DNA from: Akkermansiaceae bacterium
GTDB taxonomy: Bacteria > Verrucomicrobiota > Verrucomicrobiia > Verrucomicrobiales > Akkermansiaceae
Assembly (NCBI GenBank): GCA_903934285.1
Contig: CAIZNN010000050.1
Location: forward strand, 1-40,352
Reading direction: 5' to 3'
DNA length: 40,352 bases
Shown one piece after another: positions 1 to 8,864 of the stretch (within the stretch, counting starts at the first letter, position 1; each line of letters opens with the position of its first letter). Below the pieces are notes generated by a model. It saw nothing but the letters and a program-made list of their open reading frames with translations, made no database searches and was not told the DNA's origin. A program made the position numbers and the translations under genes.

Positions 1-272
1 ACCTGCTGCGGCTCTTCGGCGCCAAGCTTGAGCGCGAGGAGGCGATCGTCGACACCAAGGTCATCCGCGCCTGGCACCAGCGGTTGGCCCAGCGGGCCAA
101 AATGGCCGCGCAGGCAGGCGGGGAGCTGCCGCTCAAGCTCTACCAAGACCTCTACCGGCCCACGGAAGTCAGTCCGCAGTTCATCCGCTGGCTACGCTCC
201 ATGCTCCTGCGGGCGACCTGTTACAGGGAGGCGCTGGCGATGTTACGCCCGCTCATGGAGAAATATCTCTGA
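1..272 (+). CDS. C-terminal part of an unrecognised protein (5' end outside window)
   Basis: The frame is open from position 3 to the TGA at 270-272 and gives about 89 C-terminal residues; the start lies left of the window. The visible part is rich in charged and hydrophobic residues arranged like helices (for example LYQDLYRP, FIRWLRSMLLRA and the end PLMEKYL). There is no signal peptide, zinc motif or repeat in what remains. I do not recognise the family. A competing frame reading from an ATG at 28 runs to 312 but is Ser/Arg/Pro-rich in the manner of an out-of-frame shadow, so I prefer the frame ending at 272. The gene lies convergent to the REP-associated transposase at 381-1700, with about 108 bases between their ends. 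Function unknown; I am fairly sure only that it is a real coding frame. Confidence 0.5.
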   Translation, partial: LLRLFGAKLEREEAIVDTKVIRAWHQRLAQRAKMAAQAGGELPLKLYQDLYRPTEVSPQFIRWLRSMLLRATCYREALAMLRPLMEKYL

Positions 273-380
273 GATGTTAGCCAACAGCGTTCTGGCATCA
301 TGTCCAAGGTGACAGCGGACACAGGCCCAGCACCTGGCATTGCCCCAATCAGCCAAACGCCGTGTTAGGATTTCAGGACA

Positions 381-1700
381 TCACCCCACCGTTCTCACTG
401 ACAACTGGCGTGCGGTGAACAGACTGCCTTGGGCGTCTTCGTGCAGCGCCCGAGCGCCGCTCGTCCGCTTCGGTCCGAAATGCCCGCGATAGGCCTCAAA
501 CACCCCGTCCACATAGGATTTCGTGCCCAGCACCAACCCGTCGGAAAAATACCGCACCCGGCAGCGCAACAACGCGGCGCGGCTCAATTTTCCCTTCCGC
601 TTTTTCTCCACCTCTGCGGCCTCGGTGGAAAACCCGCCCTTGGTTGCCTTATCCCCGCGGGTCTGGCGGGTCTTCCCATCCTCAAACAACCAGCAGCGGT
701 ATACTTCCGCCGCGCTCATGCCCTTGGCGGTGGCGGGAGTGTCCCAAGCCGTCTCGCCGCGCCCGCCGTGACCGGCCACCTGGCACAGTCCCAGGCGGGC
801 CGCCTTGCCGCCGCCCATCGCTTCGCCGTAGCCGCACCACCGGTAATCTTTCGGATCTTTGACCATTCCCGCCCGCACCGGGTTGAGGTCGATGTAGGCG
901 GCCATCGTGCGCAGCGCCTCGCCGTCCTCCACCAGCACGCTTTTGAAGCGTTCCATCCACAGCGTCCCGCGCCGATCCCGGTGCCTGTTGTACCAGCGCG
1001 TAAACCGCTCTTTCAGCTCCTTGACAAACACCGGCAGATTGCACATCCGCCGCAGATAGCCCGCGATGAGTGCGTCCGCCTCATCCGGCATGCCGCGTTT
1101 CCGCAGATCCGCCAACTCCACCCGCAACGCCTCGATATAGTGTCGCGAATACAGCAGGCGCAGGTGCTCCAGCAAGCGTTCCTCGCCGCCCGGGCCGGCG
1201 AATTGCGCCACGAACTCGTCGTGGGCCGGCACCCGCGCCAGCACGTGAAAATGGTTGTCCATGACTGCATAGGTGTGGATTTCCACCCCGGCGAAGCGGG
1301 CCAGTCGCCACATCAGGCGGCGCAGCGCTTCTTTTTCCGTGTCGCCGAGCAAGCGTTCGCCGCCCGCGGTGCGGCTCATGATGTGATAGCTCGCCCCTTC
1401 CGCCGGACTCAGCACGATCCGCTGGCGCCCGCCCTTCCAGCCCCGTGCAAACACCCGGCCGAGGCTGGCACCCGTCGGCAATTCAATCCGTTCCAGGGGC
1501 GAGAGCACTCGTGGCTTGGGTTCCATTGTCGCATCCATCCCCTCCACCGCTGCCCCCGTCCCGCCAGTCGCCGCCACAGCCTCCGTCGCCTCGCCTGCCG
1601 CCGCCAGCGCAGCCGCGCCACGCCGCCTCGTCCCGCCGCCATCAGACCTGCTATCAGACCCGGAATCCAGCACTCCCAACCAACGATCCGGCGTTTTCAT
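381..1700 (-). CDS. REP-associated tyrosine transposase (RAYT, Y1_Tnp/IS200-like HUH family)
   Basis: Single-domain HUH nuclease of the RAYT type, a family that acts on REP hairpins and is usually domesticated rather than a self-mobilising IS. The core starts near residue 100 with YHIMSR. The metal-binding HUH motif is H150-F-H152, within MDNHFHVLARV. The probable nucleophile is Y237 in FTRWYNRH, followed by the family signature RGTLWMERFKS and DLNPVRAGMV (about 271-280). At 439 residues it is much longer than compact RAYTs (about 150-250). It carries an Ala/Gly/Thr-rich N-terminal tail of about 60 residues and a basic C-terminal extension of about 140 residues. The ATG at 1700 was chosen as the first in frame; a start nearer residue 55 (MDATMEPKPR) is possible. 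No obvious GTAG-headed REP hairpin flanks it. A long antisense frame (429-1862) is a composition artefact. Confidence 0.85.
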   Translation of the reverse strand: MKTPDRWLGVLDSGSDSRSDGGGTRRRGAAALAAAGEATEAVAATGGTGAAVEGMDATMEPKPRVLSPLERIELPTGASLGRVFARGWKGGRQRIVLSPAEGASYHIMSRTAGGERLLGDTEKEALRRLMWRLARFAGVEIHTYAVMDNHFHVLARVPAHDEFVAQFAGPGGEERLLEHLRLLYSRHYIEALRVELADLRKRGMPDEADALIAGYLRRMCNLPVFVKELKERFTRWYNRHRDRRGTLWMERFKSVLVEDGEALRTMAAYIDLNPVRAGMVKDPKDYRWCGYGEAMGGGKAARLGLCQVAGHGGRGETAWDTPATAKGMSAAEVYRCWLFEDGKTRQTRGDKATKGGFSTEAAEVEKKRKGKLSRAALLRCRVRYFSDGLVLGTKSYVDGVFEAYRGHFGPKRTSGARALHEDAQGSLFTARQLSVRTVG

Positions 1701-1819
1701 TTAGTAAGGAAACCGGATCCAGTCGCCGCTGTCAACTACAGAATGGCTGGCATTATGTTTATGTCTGGCAGGGTTGGCAGCATGAGGGCGAGTGGTCCTG
1801 TCCGGCCGTGCGCGCGGCG

Positions 1820-4800
1820 TCACCTCCGCAGCAGGGCGCGGCGCACCGAGATTTCCGGGTAGTCCTGCGCCAGGCGGTGGAGCTCGGCGAGGCCGGCTGG
1901 ATCGGCGAGTTGGCCAGCGGCAATGGCGGCGGCATAACGGGTGTCGGTGGCATTCTCGAGATTGCCGATGATTTTGAGCAGGACCGGTAACGCCCGCGCG
2001 TCGCCAAGGCGCCCCAAGGCCCACGCCACCTCGGCGCGCCAGCATGGTGTTAGGTCGTTGTGCAAAAACAACACCCCCGGCCCCAAGGGATTGGGACGAC
2101 CACTGGCCGCCTCCGGCGCGGCGTTTTCCAACACGTTCACCAGCATCGCCACCGACGCCGCATCGCCGAGGTTTCCCAGCGAGCGCGCCAGGAAAAATGA
2201 CACCCAATGGCGGGCGGGCAGTTTGGTCACCACCGGGATGCCGGTGTCGAAGACGCGCGGGATGTCCACCGCTTGCTGCCAAAAGCGCTCGAAGGCCAGG
2301 CGGATGCGCGGTGCCAGCGCCCGGTCGCGACAGGCCAGCGAGAGGATCTGCGCCGCCCGGTTGAGCGGGTCGGGCGTGCCAGCCCACGACGCGTGGGTGG
2401 AGCTAATCGCCGTTGCGAGGGCGGCGTGCTTGGTGGCGTGCGGGTCGCCTAACAGCGCCAGGCAGGTTTCGGTGACCGCGGGTTCCAGGCCGCTGCGGCG
2501 GATCACCCGCCCCACCAGCGTCTCGTAATCATCGTTGCCAGGCAACAACGCCCGGTCCGGATCGGTCGGCACCGAGCGGATGAGGTCCGGCACGATCGAT
2601 GCGGTGTCGACAGTGCCGAGCGCGTCGAGCGCTTCAATGATATAGTAATGCAGCGGCGAGGCGTGGCAGGCCATCAGCGCCTCGTGGTCGCCATACCAGC
2701 GGGTGTATAGCGGGTAATCCGGCAGCTTGGCAAACACCGCGATCAATGCCGCAACGGCTTCCGGCGTGCCGATCCGACCCAGGGCTTGCACTGCCGCTTC
2801 GGCTAGGAACAGGTTGGCTATTTGCGGGTCGGTGTTCTGGCCTAACGTCTCGATAAGCATCGGCACCGCCTCGGTGTCACCCAGCCAGCCGAGGGCTCGC
2901 ACGGCCGCCTGCAAGGTGCGGGGATTGACGGCGTCCTGCGCATTGAAGCTCGCGCCATCGCCGGCATGGCTCTTGCGCCATTCCGGAAAGGGATTGCACG
3001 CACGTTCACGTAACACATACTCGCGCAGGCCCCGGCACCCAGCAGTGCCACCGATGTGCCCCAGCGCCACCGCCGCCTGGCGGATATCATCCCGGTCAGT
3101 ACCGGCAAGGCGCGTGACCAGCTCCTGTTCTAACACATCCCAGGGGTGTGCTTGCAGCCACTCCCGCCACGCCGCCGCCTGGCGGGTCTGCCCGGCGTCC
3201 CAGTCCTGCGGCGCAGCGGGCTGCGCATGCGCAGTTAGATTTGCCAGTGCCAGCGCCGCGGCCTGGGCGACGAGCGGATCGGGATCCGACAAGGTTGCGA
3301 GCAACGGCGGCACTGATTCGCGGGTGCCACACGCCGCGAGGGCCACCGCGGCAGCCACCCGCACCTCGCGCTGCGCATCGCGCAGGGTCTCCGCCAACGC
3401 CGCCGCGGCGCTCCGATGGCGGAACAAGCCAAGGCGTTGGGCCGCGCTGATTCTGAGATCGGCAGCGGGATCTTTCAAGCGGGCAATGAGTGCCGCCACT
3501 TCCTGGCTGCCCGTCGCCGACACCTCGGCGGTGTCGCTGTGGCGGTTGATGCCGGCCACCTCCCGGTAGCGGTCGAACTGCAACTCCATCAGGCCGGTCA
3601 CCGCCGCGTTGTTGCCACGAAACCGCGGCGGCTCGCCCCTGCCTAACAACTCAAGCGGTTTCACCTGCAGGGCCAGCACACTCTTGAGCGGCACCGGCGG
3701 GGCCACCTGCCTGGGTTGGTGGCAGCCGACGCAACTGCGCGTCTCGCCGGGGCGGACAAAGATCCAAGACATTTCATTGAGTTCGGAGCGGCCTTCGCCA
3801 TCGACCGCCTGAAAGGCGATCGGGGTGTCGGCGGGCACCTCGACAGCGAACGAGCCATCCGCGGCCAACGGCACCGTGCCCAGCTCGGTGACTTCGCTGC
3901 CGGCGTGGACGATATAGGAATGGGACGAGCGCAAGGTAAGACCCTTGCCCGCCAGCACGCGGATGGCTCTAACGTGAGGCCAGCCGGCGGTGGTGTTCTT
4001 GGTGAAGCGCGCGTTCTGGCACACCAAGACGCCGGTCGGGTGGGGTGCGGCGGCTTTGCGCGGGTCCACCTTGTTAGGCAGGAGTGGCGGCCGCTGGCGT
4101 GCGCCCAGAAACACCGGCGAGTGCAGCCGCGCGTCGAGCGCAGCAAAGACGATCACCGGCTTGCTCTCGCCGTGGGAGGGATCGGTGATGGCGATGCGGG
4201 TGTAACTGGTGGCAGGCCGGCTCGCGCCGGCTTGAGTCACCTGTTTGGCGTGGGCCAGCCGCCCCGGAAGGGTACACAGCAAGCGCCCATCCGGCAACGC
4301 CGCCACGTCCCCGGCAGCCACCTGCAGGTGGCGCAGTTCGGCCGCGGTGCCCCCGGGGCGGCCCACCGCAATCCCAGATTCGGTTAGGAAGGCGACCCCG
4401 CCATCGGGCATGGGTGCGGGACTGCCGCAGTTGAATGCGCGCAGGCGGCCGCCATATTCCGGCCCCAGATCGAGGCCAAACTCGGTGACGCCGGAGGTGC
4501 CATCGGGATGGATCGCGTGCAACAGGGTTTCGACTTTGCCGCGCCCGAAGAAATTGTCAGAGCGGATGAACAGGATGCGGCCGTCCGCCAAGACCTCAGG
4601 CTCGTTGTCGAAGACCATGGTATGGGTGAGCGGGACAATCCTGCCGCCGTCGGAATTCATGGTGAACAATGCGCGCGAGGGTGGATTGTGGTACTCCTCA
4701 AAGGTGCCGATGCGCGTCGAGGTGAACACCACCCTGCCATCGGGCAGTTCGCACGGATCGATGTCGTGGAACGGGCCGTCGGTTAGTTTCTGCGCCTCAC

Positions 4801-5788
4801 CGCCGGCGGCATTGATCTTATAGATGTGAAAAAAACCTTCCCCAGCCGGTGCCATGGACAGGTAGATCCAGCAGCCATCGAACGAGACCGATAGCGAACC
4901 CAGCGCCCCGGTGCCGGCGTCGAGCAGCAGCTGCGGCACCGCCCCTGGCTTGGCCGGTTTCAACGCGTAGAGTTTGCGGCCGACTTTCATCGGCGCGGGC
5001 AGGTCGTGTTCGGGGAAGGCGCGCGAATCGCGCGGATTGAACATGGTGACCGCGAGGCTGTCGTAGCTGTTGCCGCCCCCCCCGGCCGGCCGGTACAGAC
5101 TGCAATCGTCCCCGACATAAGCCAGTGCCTCGGGCCAGCAATAATCGGCGGGCGGCGCGGGTTCGCCGCCCTGCTCGCGGTTGCCGACGGCTTGCAGCTG
5201 CGCGAGCAGCGCGAACTTGCCCCACGGGGCCGTGCCGAAGCCACCCAGGCTCATCGCCGCGGGCCACGCCTGGTCGTTGAGCCCGGGTTGTTGCCAGTTA
5301 GGCGGCTCCACGGTGGTGCATTTCCATGTTGGATTGGTGGTTAGTTCGGCGACCTGGCCATCCATCAGTTCGACGACCAGCCGGACGAGCAGGCCTGCCG
5401 CGCCCGCCGCGGTGTTGACCGCCTCGATGGCCATCACGTTGTGCCCGGCGGCCAGCAGTGGGGCCACATCGAACCGTTTGGCGCTGCGCCAGGCATCCGG
5501 ATCCGGCCCGCTCTCCCCGACATACTGACCATTGAGATACACGGTGTAGAGGTTGTCGGCCACAATCAGCAACTCTGCCGAGCGGATTTGCGCCTTCTCG
5601 GACACCGCCATGCTCGCGCGGAACCACGTCGCTCCCGCCGGTTGATTCAAGGCCGCCACCCCTGCCGGTGGTGCCGACCAAATCCACTCCGCACCGCCGA
5701 AATCCACCACCTCCGCCCGGGCCCCGCCGGCCGCGGCGGAAAACGCCAGGATACATGTTAGGACAGTGGTTTTCAGATTGGCTCGCAT
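1820..5788 (-). CDS. Exported HzsA-like single-heme protein with N-terminal jelly-roll and C-terminal HEAT repeats
   Basis: 1322 residues from the ATG at 5788, chosen because a clean signal peptide follows at once (MRANLKTTVL, hydrophobic core, AGGARA cleavage region); the frame is open for 84 codons upstream without one. Residues about 30-240 resemble a galactose-binding-like jelly-roll (TVYLNGQYVGESG). About 260-640 is a Tol/propeller-like stretch with repeated DGR(V/I)-F turns (PDGRVVFTSTR, ADGRILFIRSD). C686-V-G-C-H690 is a c-type heme motif in the context RPGETRSCVGCH, typical of hydrazine-synthase-alpha-related proteins of Planctomycetes and Verrucomicrobia. From about 755 to the end it is Ala-rich HEAT/PBS-lyase-like repeats (LGRIGTPEAVAALI). 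These relatives are common in organisms that make no hydrazine, so a role in anammox is not implied; a periplasmic redox or carbohydrate-linked role is inference. No Shine-Dalgarno is visible. Confidence 0.8.
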   Translation of the reverse strand: MRANLKTTVLTCILAFSAAAGGARAEVVDFGGAEWIWSAPPAGVAALNQPAGATWFRASMAVSEKAQIRSAELLIVADNLYTVYLNGQYVGESGPDPDAWRSAKRFDVAPLLAAGHNVMAIEAVNTAAGAAGLLVRLVVELMDGQVAELTTNPTWKCTTVEPPNWQQPGLNDQAWPAAMSLGGFGTAPWGKFALLAQLQAVGNREQGGEPAPPADYCWPEALAYVGDDCSLYRPAGGGGNSYDSLAVTMFNPRDSRAFPEHDLPAPMKVGRKLYALKPAKPGAVPQLLLDAGTGALGSLSVSFDGCWIYLSMAPAGEGFFHIYKINAAGGEAQKLTDGPFHDIDPCELPDGRVVFTSTRIGTFEEYHNPPSRALFTMNSDGGRIVPLTHTMVFDNEPEVLADGRILFIRSDNFFGRGKVETLLHAIHPDGTSGVTEFGLDLGPEYGGRLRAFNCGSPAPMPDGGVAFLTESGIAVGRPGGTAAELRHLQVAAGDVAALPDGRLLCTLPGRLAHAKQVTQAGASRPATSYTRIAITDPSHGESKPVIVFAALDARLHSPVFLGARQRPPLLPNKVDPRKAAAPHPTGVLVCQNARFTKNTTAGWPHVRAIRVLAGKGLTLRSSHSYIVHAGSEVTELGTVPLAADGSFAVEVPADTPIAFQAVDGEGRSELNEMSWIFVRPGETRSCVGCHQPRQVAPPVPLKSVLALQVKPLELLGRGEPPRFRGNNAAVTGLMELQFDRYREVAGINRHSDTAEVSATGSQEVAALIARLKDPAADLRISAAQRLGLFRHRSAAAALAETLRDAQREVRVAAAVALAACGTRESVPPLLATLSDPDPLVAQAAALALANLTAHAQPAAPQDWDAGQTRQAAAWREWLQAHPWDVLEQELVTRLAGTDRDDIRQAAVALGHIGGTAGCRGLREYVLRERACNPFPEWRKSHAGDGASFNAQDAVNPRTLQAAVRALGWLGDTEAVPMLIETLGQNTDPQIANLFLAEAAVQALGRIGTPEAVAALIAVFAKLPDYPLYTRWYGDHEALMACHASPLHYYIIEALDALGTVDTASIVPDLIRSVPTDPDRALLPGNDDYETLVGRVIRRSGLEPAVTETCLALLGDPHATKHAALATAISSTHASWAGTPDPLNRAAQILSLACRDRALAPRIRLAFERFWQQAVDIPRVFDTGIPVVTKLPARHWVSFFLARSLGNLGDAASVAMLVNVLENAAPEAASGRPNPLGPGVLFLHNDLTPCWRAEVAWALGRLGDARALPVLLKIIGNLENATDTRYAAAIAAGQLADPAGLAELHRLAQDYPEISVRRALLRR

Positions 5789-5903
5789 GACAAAATAATA
5801 ATTCGTTAGTACCGGGGATCGGGCGGGTATCGCCCCGACCACCGCTACCATACGGCCCCGGCCGGCCCGATTAGTCAACGAAAAATCCGCCGGCCTTGCC
5901 GTG

Positions 5904-5941
5904 CTGCGCGCTGCGTGCAGCCCGCTGCCCGCAGCGCGCAG
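5904..5941 (-). terminator. Perfect 12-bp inverted repeat; possible terminator after the tryptophanase-like gene
   Basis: CTGCGCGCTGCG at 5904-5915 is perfectly complementary to 5930-5941, with a 14-base loop. It lies about 120 bases downstream of the minus-strand gene ending at 6062. Read on the minus strand, a run of five T follows about 20 bases after the stem, too far for a classical intrinsic terminator. A second small hairpin (GCCAGC-AGC-GCTGGC, 5999-6013) sits between them. It could equally be a REP-like element or a folded 3' UTR; the stem itself is certain, its function is not. Confidence 0.45.
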
Positions 5942-6061
5942 CCCGCCACCGGCGGCTGCCTCATGCAGCCGGCCAGGGTGATAACATAACGAGCGGAGGC
6001 CAGCAGCGCTGGCTGCGTGTCCTGCCAATTCATCAGGCAACCTGCCCCATGGTGGTGGTGC

Positions 6062-7528
6062 TCACAAGCTATCCCCGAAGTCCTGGCGGAACTTGGCCAC
6101 GAGTTTGTCGACCCAATCGCCGATGGGCTTGAGTTTGCCGACGAAGAAGCGCAGCACGGGGGGTTCTTCGGACCATTCGAGGCCGCCGATGAGATGGCGG
6201 TTGTCATAGAGCCAGCGGATGCGATCTTCGAGGTACTTGATTTGTGAGAGGGTGAACACGCGGCGCGGGAAAGCCAGGCGGAGCAATTCCACATCGGCCA
6301 GCACATCGTTGCCGGCGGCATCGCGCACGCTGGAAAGGGTGCCGCGCTCCATTCCGCGCACCCCGGAGGCGATATACATGGCGGCGGCGAGCGCGCCTGC
6401 CGGGTACTGGGTTTGAGGAATGTGTGAGACGAACGCGCCGGCATCCAGATGGCACCCCAGGCCGCCGGCAGGGGTGATCACGGGGATTCCCCGCGCGTCG
6501 AGCGCGTCGACCAGATATTTGATGAACGTGGGCGAGTGGCTGATCACATCGAAGTCGAGGGTCTCATACAACCCGACGGCCATGGCTTCGATTTCGCGCA
6601 CGCTCATGCCGCCATAGGTGAGGAAGCCCTCGAACAGCGGCACCAGATCGCGCATCTGCATGTAGATGTCATGGTTGTTAGTGCAGATGCCTCCGCCACG
6701 GGTGCAACTGACCTTGCGCCCCGAGAAATACGAGAAATCGGTGTAACTGAGCATCTCGTGCAGGATCGCCTTGATCGGTTTGTCCTGATAACCCTCCTCG
6801 CGGATCTTGATGAAATACAGGTTCTCGTTGATCAAGCTGGTATCCATCAACAACTTGATGCCATGGGTTTTGGCGATAGCCGACACCTCGCGCAGGTTCT
6901 GCATCGAGAACGGCTGCCCCCCGATCAGGTTGGTGCCGGCCTCAAGCCGGATGAAGGCGACGTTGGCCGCCCCCCATTTCTCGATCACCCGCTCGAGCTT
7001 GGCGGTGTCCATGTTCCCCTTGAACGGGAAATCGCTTTTGATCTTCAGCGCCTCGTCGGTATAGATTTCATCGATGGTGCCGCCGGCCATTTCGTAGTGG
7101 GCCTTGGTGGTGGTGAAGTGGTAGTTCATCGGGATGACCGATCCGGGCTTGATGAATGCCTTGGCGATGATGTGTTCCGCGGCCCGCCCCTGGTGCACCG
7201 GCAGAAAGTATTGCTGGTTGAACACCTCCTGGATCGCCTTTTCGAGTTTGTAATAACTGGCCGACCCCGCATACGAATCGTCGGCCACGCTCATGGCCGC
7301 CACTTGGTTGTCGCTCATCGCGTTGGTGCCGGAATCCGTCAGCATGTCAAGGTAGACATCCTTGTTTTGCAGCAGGAAGGTGTTGAAACCAGCCCCGAAC
7401 ATCGCGTCCTTGCGTTGTTCGATCGGCCGCAGGTTGAGTTTCTGCACCACCCGCACCTTGTGCATCTCAAGCGGCGTCACTTCACCGCTGTAAAATTTCA
7501 CGGTCTTCAATTGTTCTGGTTTTTCCAT
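6062..7528 (-). CDS. Tryptophanase/tyrosine phenol-lyase family PLP enzyme (beta-eliminating lyase), divergent active site
   Basis: 488 residues, the usual family length (about 460-475) plus a little. Family landmarks: PVHQGRAAE (110-118), the FTTT-AH segment (138-144), GGQPFSMQNLREV (203-215), the PLP-lysine loop S269-G-R-K272 followed by a Gly run, and the C-terminal MERG motif (393-396). The family cleaves C-beta bonds of tryptophan or tyrosine to release indole or phenol, pyruvate and ammonia. R395 falls where tyrosine phenol-lyase has its substrate-carboxylate/phenol-site Arg (Ile in E. coli TnaA), pointing towards TPL. However, the residue before the PLP lysine is Arg rather than Lys, the D-A-T-R motif that binds the cofactor reads DTSL (229-232), and the GGH active-site His is Leu (L357). 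Substrate is therefore unclear. The leader before ATG contains CTAACACAACC and no Shine-Dalgarno. Confidence 0.85.
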   Translation of the reverse strand: MEKPEQLKTVKFYSGEVTPLEMHKVRVVQKLNLRPIEQRKDAMFGAGFNTFLLQNKDVYLDMLTDSGTNAMSDNQVAAMSVADDSYAGSASYYKLEKAIQEVFNQQYFLPVHQGRAAEHIIAKAFIKPGSVIPMNYHFTTTKAHYEMAGGTIDEIYTDEALKIKSDFPFKGNMDTAKLERVIEKWGAANVAFIRLEAGTNLIGGQPFSMQNLREVSAIAKTHGIKLLMDTSLINENLYFIKIREEGYQDKPIKAILHEMLSYTDFSYFSGRKVSCTRGGGICTNNHDIYMQMRDLVPLFEGFLTYGGMSVREIEAMAVGLYETLDFDVISHSPTFIKYLVDALDARGIPVITPAGGLGCHLDAGAFVSHIPQTQYPAGALAAAMYIASGVRGMERGTLSSVRDAAGNDVLADVELLRLAFPRRVFTLSQIKYLEDRIRWLYDNRHLIGGLEWSEEPPVLRFFVGKLKPIGDWVDKLVAKFRQDFGDSL

Positions 7529-7591
7529 GGTTGTGTTAGTTGAAAGTTATTCTATCCGATGATCAGGCGTCAGGCGTGTTGGATTGGCCGG

Positions 7592-8764
7592 TTATTTCCA
7601 GCCGTTGTCCTGGACGATTTTGTCGATTGCCGGTTTCGCGGTGAACCCGTCGGGCAGGAATTTGAAGCGCATCAGATAGTTCACCGCGTCGCGCATCTGC
7701 AGGATCTCGCCTTTCCTGGCCTCCATCGCGGCGGCGGGTGCCGGTGGCACCGTGGCGATCCAAGCCGTGATGCCGTCCTGCACTTCCTTGCTGGTGGCAT
7801 CGTCGGGCGCATAGCACAGCGACTCCATCTGGCGCCGCAGCTTGCCCAGCCCCTGTAGCTTGGCGGCATCCTCGCGGATGGACTTGGCCAACTCCTGCTT
7901 CTTGGCGGTGGCGGCCTCGGGAGCCATCACCCCCATGTCGCCGCCATCCACGGCACGCGCCGGCAGCGGCCGGTACCAAATGTTGCGGTAGCGCACCGGG
8001 TTGCCGTGATCCTGCAACTTGAGCGGGCCCGCGTCGGGCATCGGCCGGTCGTTGCTGCGGCCCTTGTGGCCGCCGCCGCCTTCCAGCGGGGTCGAGTCCT
8101 GCACCACCACGCCGTTGATCATCACGGTGAAGCGGCCGCTATCGAGCAGCTTGCCGTCCTTGAAGATGGGCCGCCGGAAAATGATGTCATATATCTGCCA
8201 TTCGCCGGGGCCGCGCAGCGCGTTGGCATGCGGCGGATTGACCCCATACACCGAACCGGCAAAGCCGTCGGCGTAGGTCGGGTTGTCATAATTATCGAGC
8301 ACCTGCACCTCGGTCTGGCCCATCAGGAAAATGCCGCTGTTGCCGCGCCCCTGGCTGTTGCCCTCGACGGTGGCCGGCGCCGCCCACTCGACGTGCAACT
8401 GGCAGTCGCCGAATTGTTGCTTGGTGCGGATGTAGCCGGACCCCGGCACGCACTGCATCGCGCCGTCCTTGACGACCCACCGGGTCGGCTCGGCGGGCAC
8501 CTTGTCCGCCTCCCACTTATCCAACATGGCCGGGCTGCCGTCGAACAACACCACCGCATCCGATGGCGGACGGCCGGGTTGTTCGGGCGTGCTGAAGGTG
8601 CCCGGAATGACCCGCGGCGGCTGCGGCCGGTTCATGTCGTGGACCGTCCAGGGATGGGTGGCATCCGGCGCGTCGCCGTAGAACGGGCCATCCGCCAACA
8701 CCGGCACGGCTGTGATGGCAAGAGCACAAAGCGGAACAATGGCGGCAATGGGATGGCTGAACAT
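7592..8764 (-). CDS. Exported DUF1080 (3-keto-disaccharide hydrolase-like) domain protein
   Basis: 390 residues from the ATG at 8764, chosen because it begins a clear signal peptide (MFSHPIAAIVPLCALAITAVPVLA, cleavage after ADG); the frame extends 69 codons further without one. The concanavalin-like DUF1080 (PF06439) domain covers about residues 60-260 with hallmark pieces VVLFDGSPAMLDKWE, GDCQLHVEW, GRGNSGIFLMG, VQVLDNYDN, GEWQIYDIIFRRP and HGNPVRYRNIWYRPL. Members include 3-keto-disaccharide hydrolases, and many are secreted glycan-processing proteins in Verrucomicrobia and Planctomycetes. The last about 115 residues form an Ala/Lys-rich helical tail (KKQELAKSIREDAAKLQ) that is not part of the domain. 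It lies 63 bases upstream of the tryptophanase-like gene on the same strand. Substrate is not predictable from sequence alone. Confidence 0.85.
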   Translation of the reverse strand: MFSHPIAAIVPLCALAITAVPVLADGPFYGDAPDATHPWTVHDMNRPQPPRVIPGTFSTPEQPGRPPSDAVVLFDGSPAMLDKWEADKVPAEPTRWVVKDGAMQCVPGSGYIRTKQQFGDCQLHVEWAAPATVEGNSQGRGNSGIFLMGQTEVQVLDNYDNPTYADGFAGSVYGVNPPHANALRGPGEWQIYDIIFRRPIFKDGKLLDSGRFTVMINGVVVQDSTPLEGGGGHKGRSNDRPMPDAGPLKLQDHGNPVRYRNIWYRPLPARAVDGGDMGVMAPEAATAKKQELAKSIREDAAKLQGLGKLRRQMESLCYAPDDATSKEVQDGITAWIATVPPAPAAAMEARKGEILQMRDAVNYLMRFKFLPDGFTAKPAIDKIVQDNGWK

Positions 8765-8864
8765 GCCGCGGGGTGTACAGCCCACCCGCGCCGCCGTCAA
8801 GCCCCGCCCGCGAAAAATGCGCAGTGCCGCTGCCGCCGCCACTTGGCAATGAATCAGCGGCCGC

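Noticed and set aside
429..1862. Long plus-strand open frame opposite the RAYT gene
   Set aside because: His/Pro/Arg/Ala-rich composition typical of the antisense of a high-GC gene; the minus strand carries clear HUH motifs.
5789..6040. N-terminal extension of the HzsA-like gene to 6040
   Set aside because: The 84 extra residues are low-complexity and would bury a good signal peptide; the ATG at 5788 is preferred.
6449..7543. 364-codon plus-strand frame opposite the tryptophanase-like gene
   Set aside because: His/Asp/Val-rich antisense composition without domain; the minus strand matches a PLP enzyme throughout.
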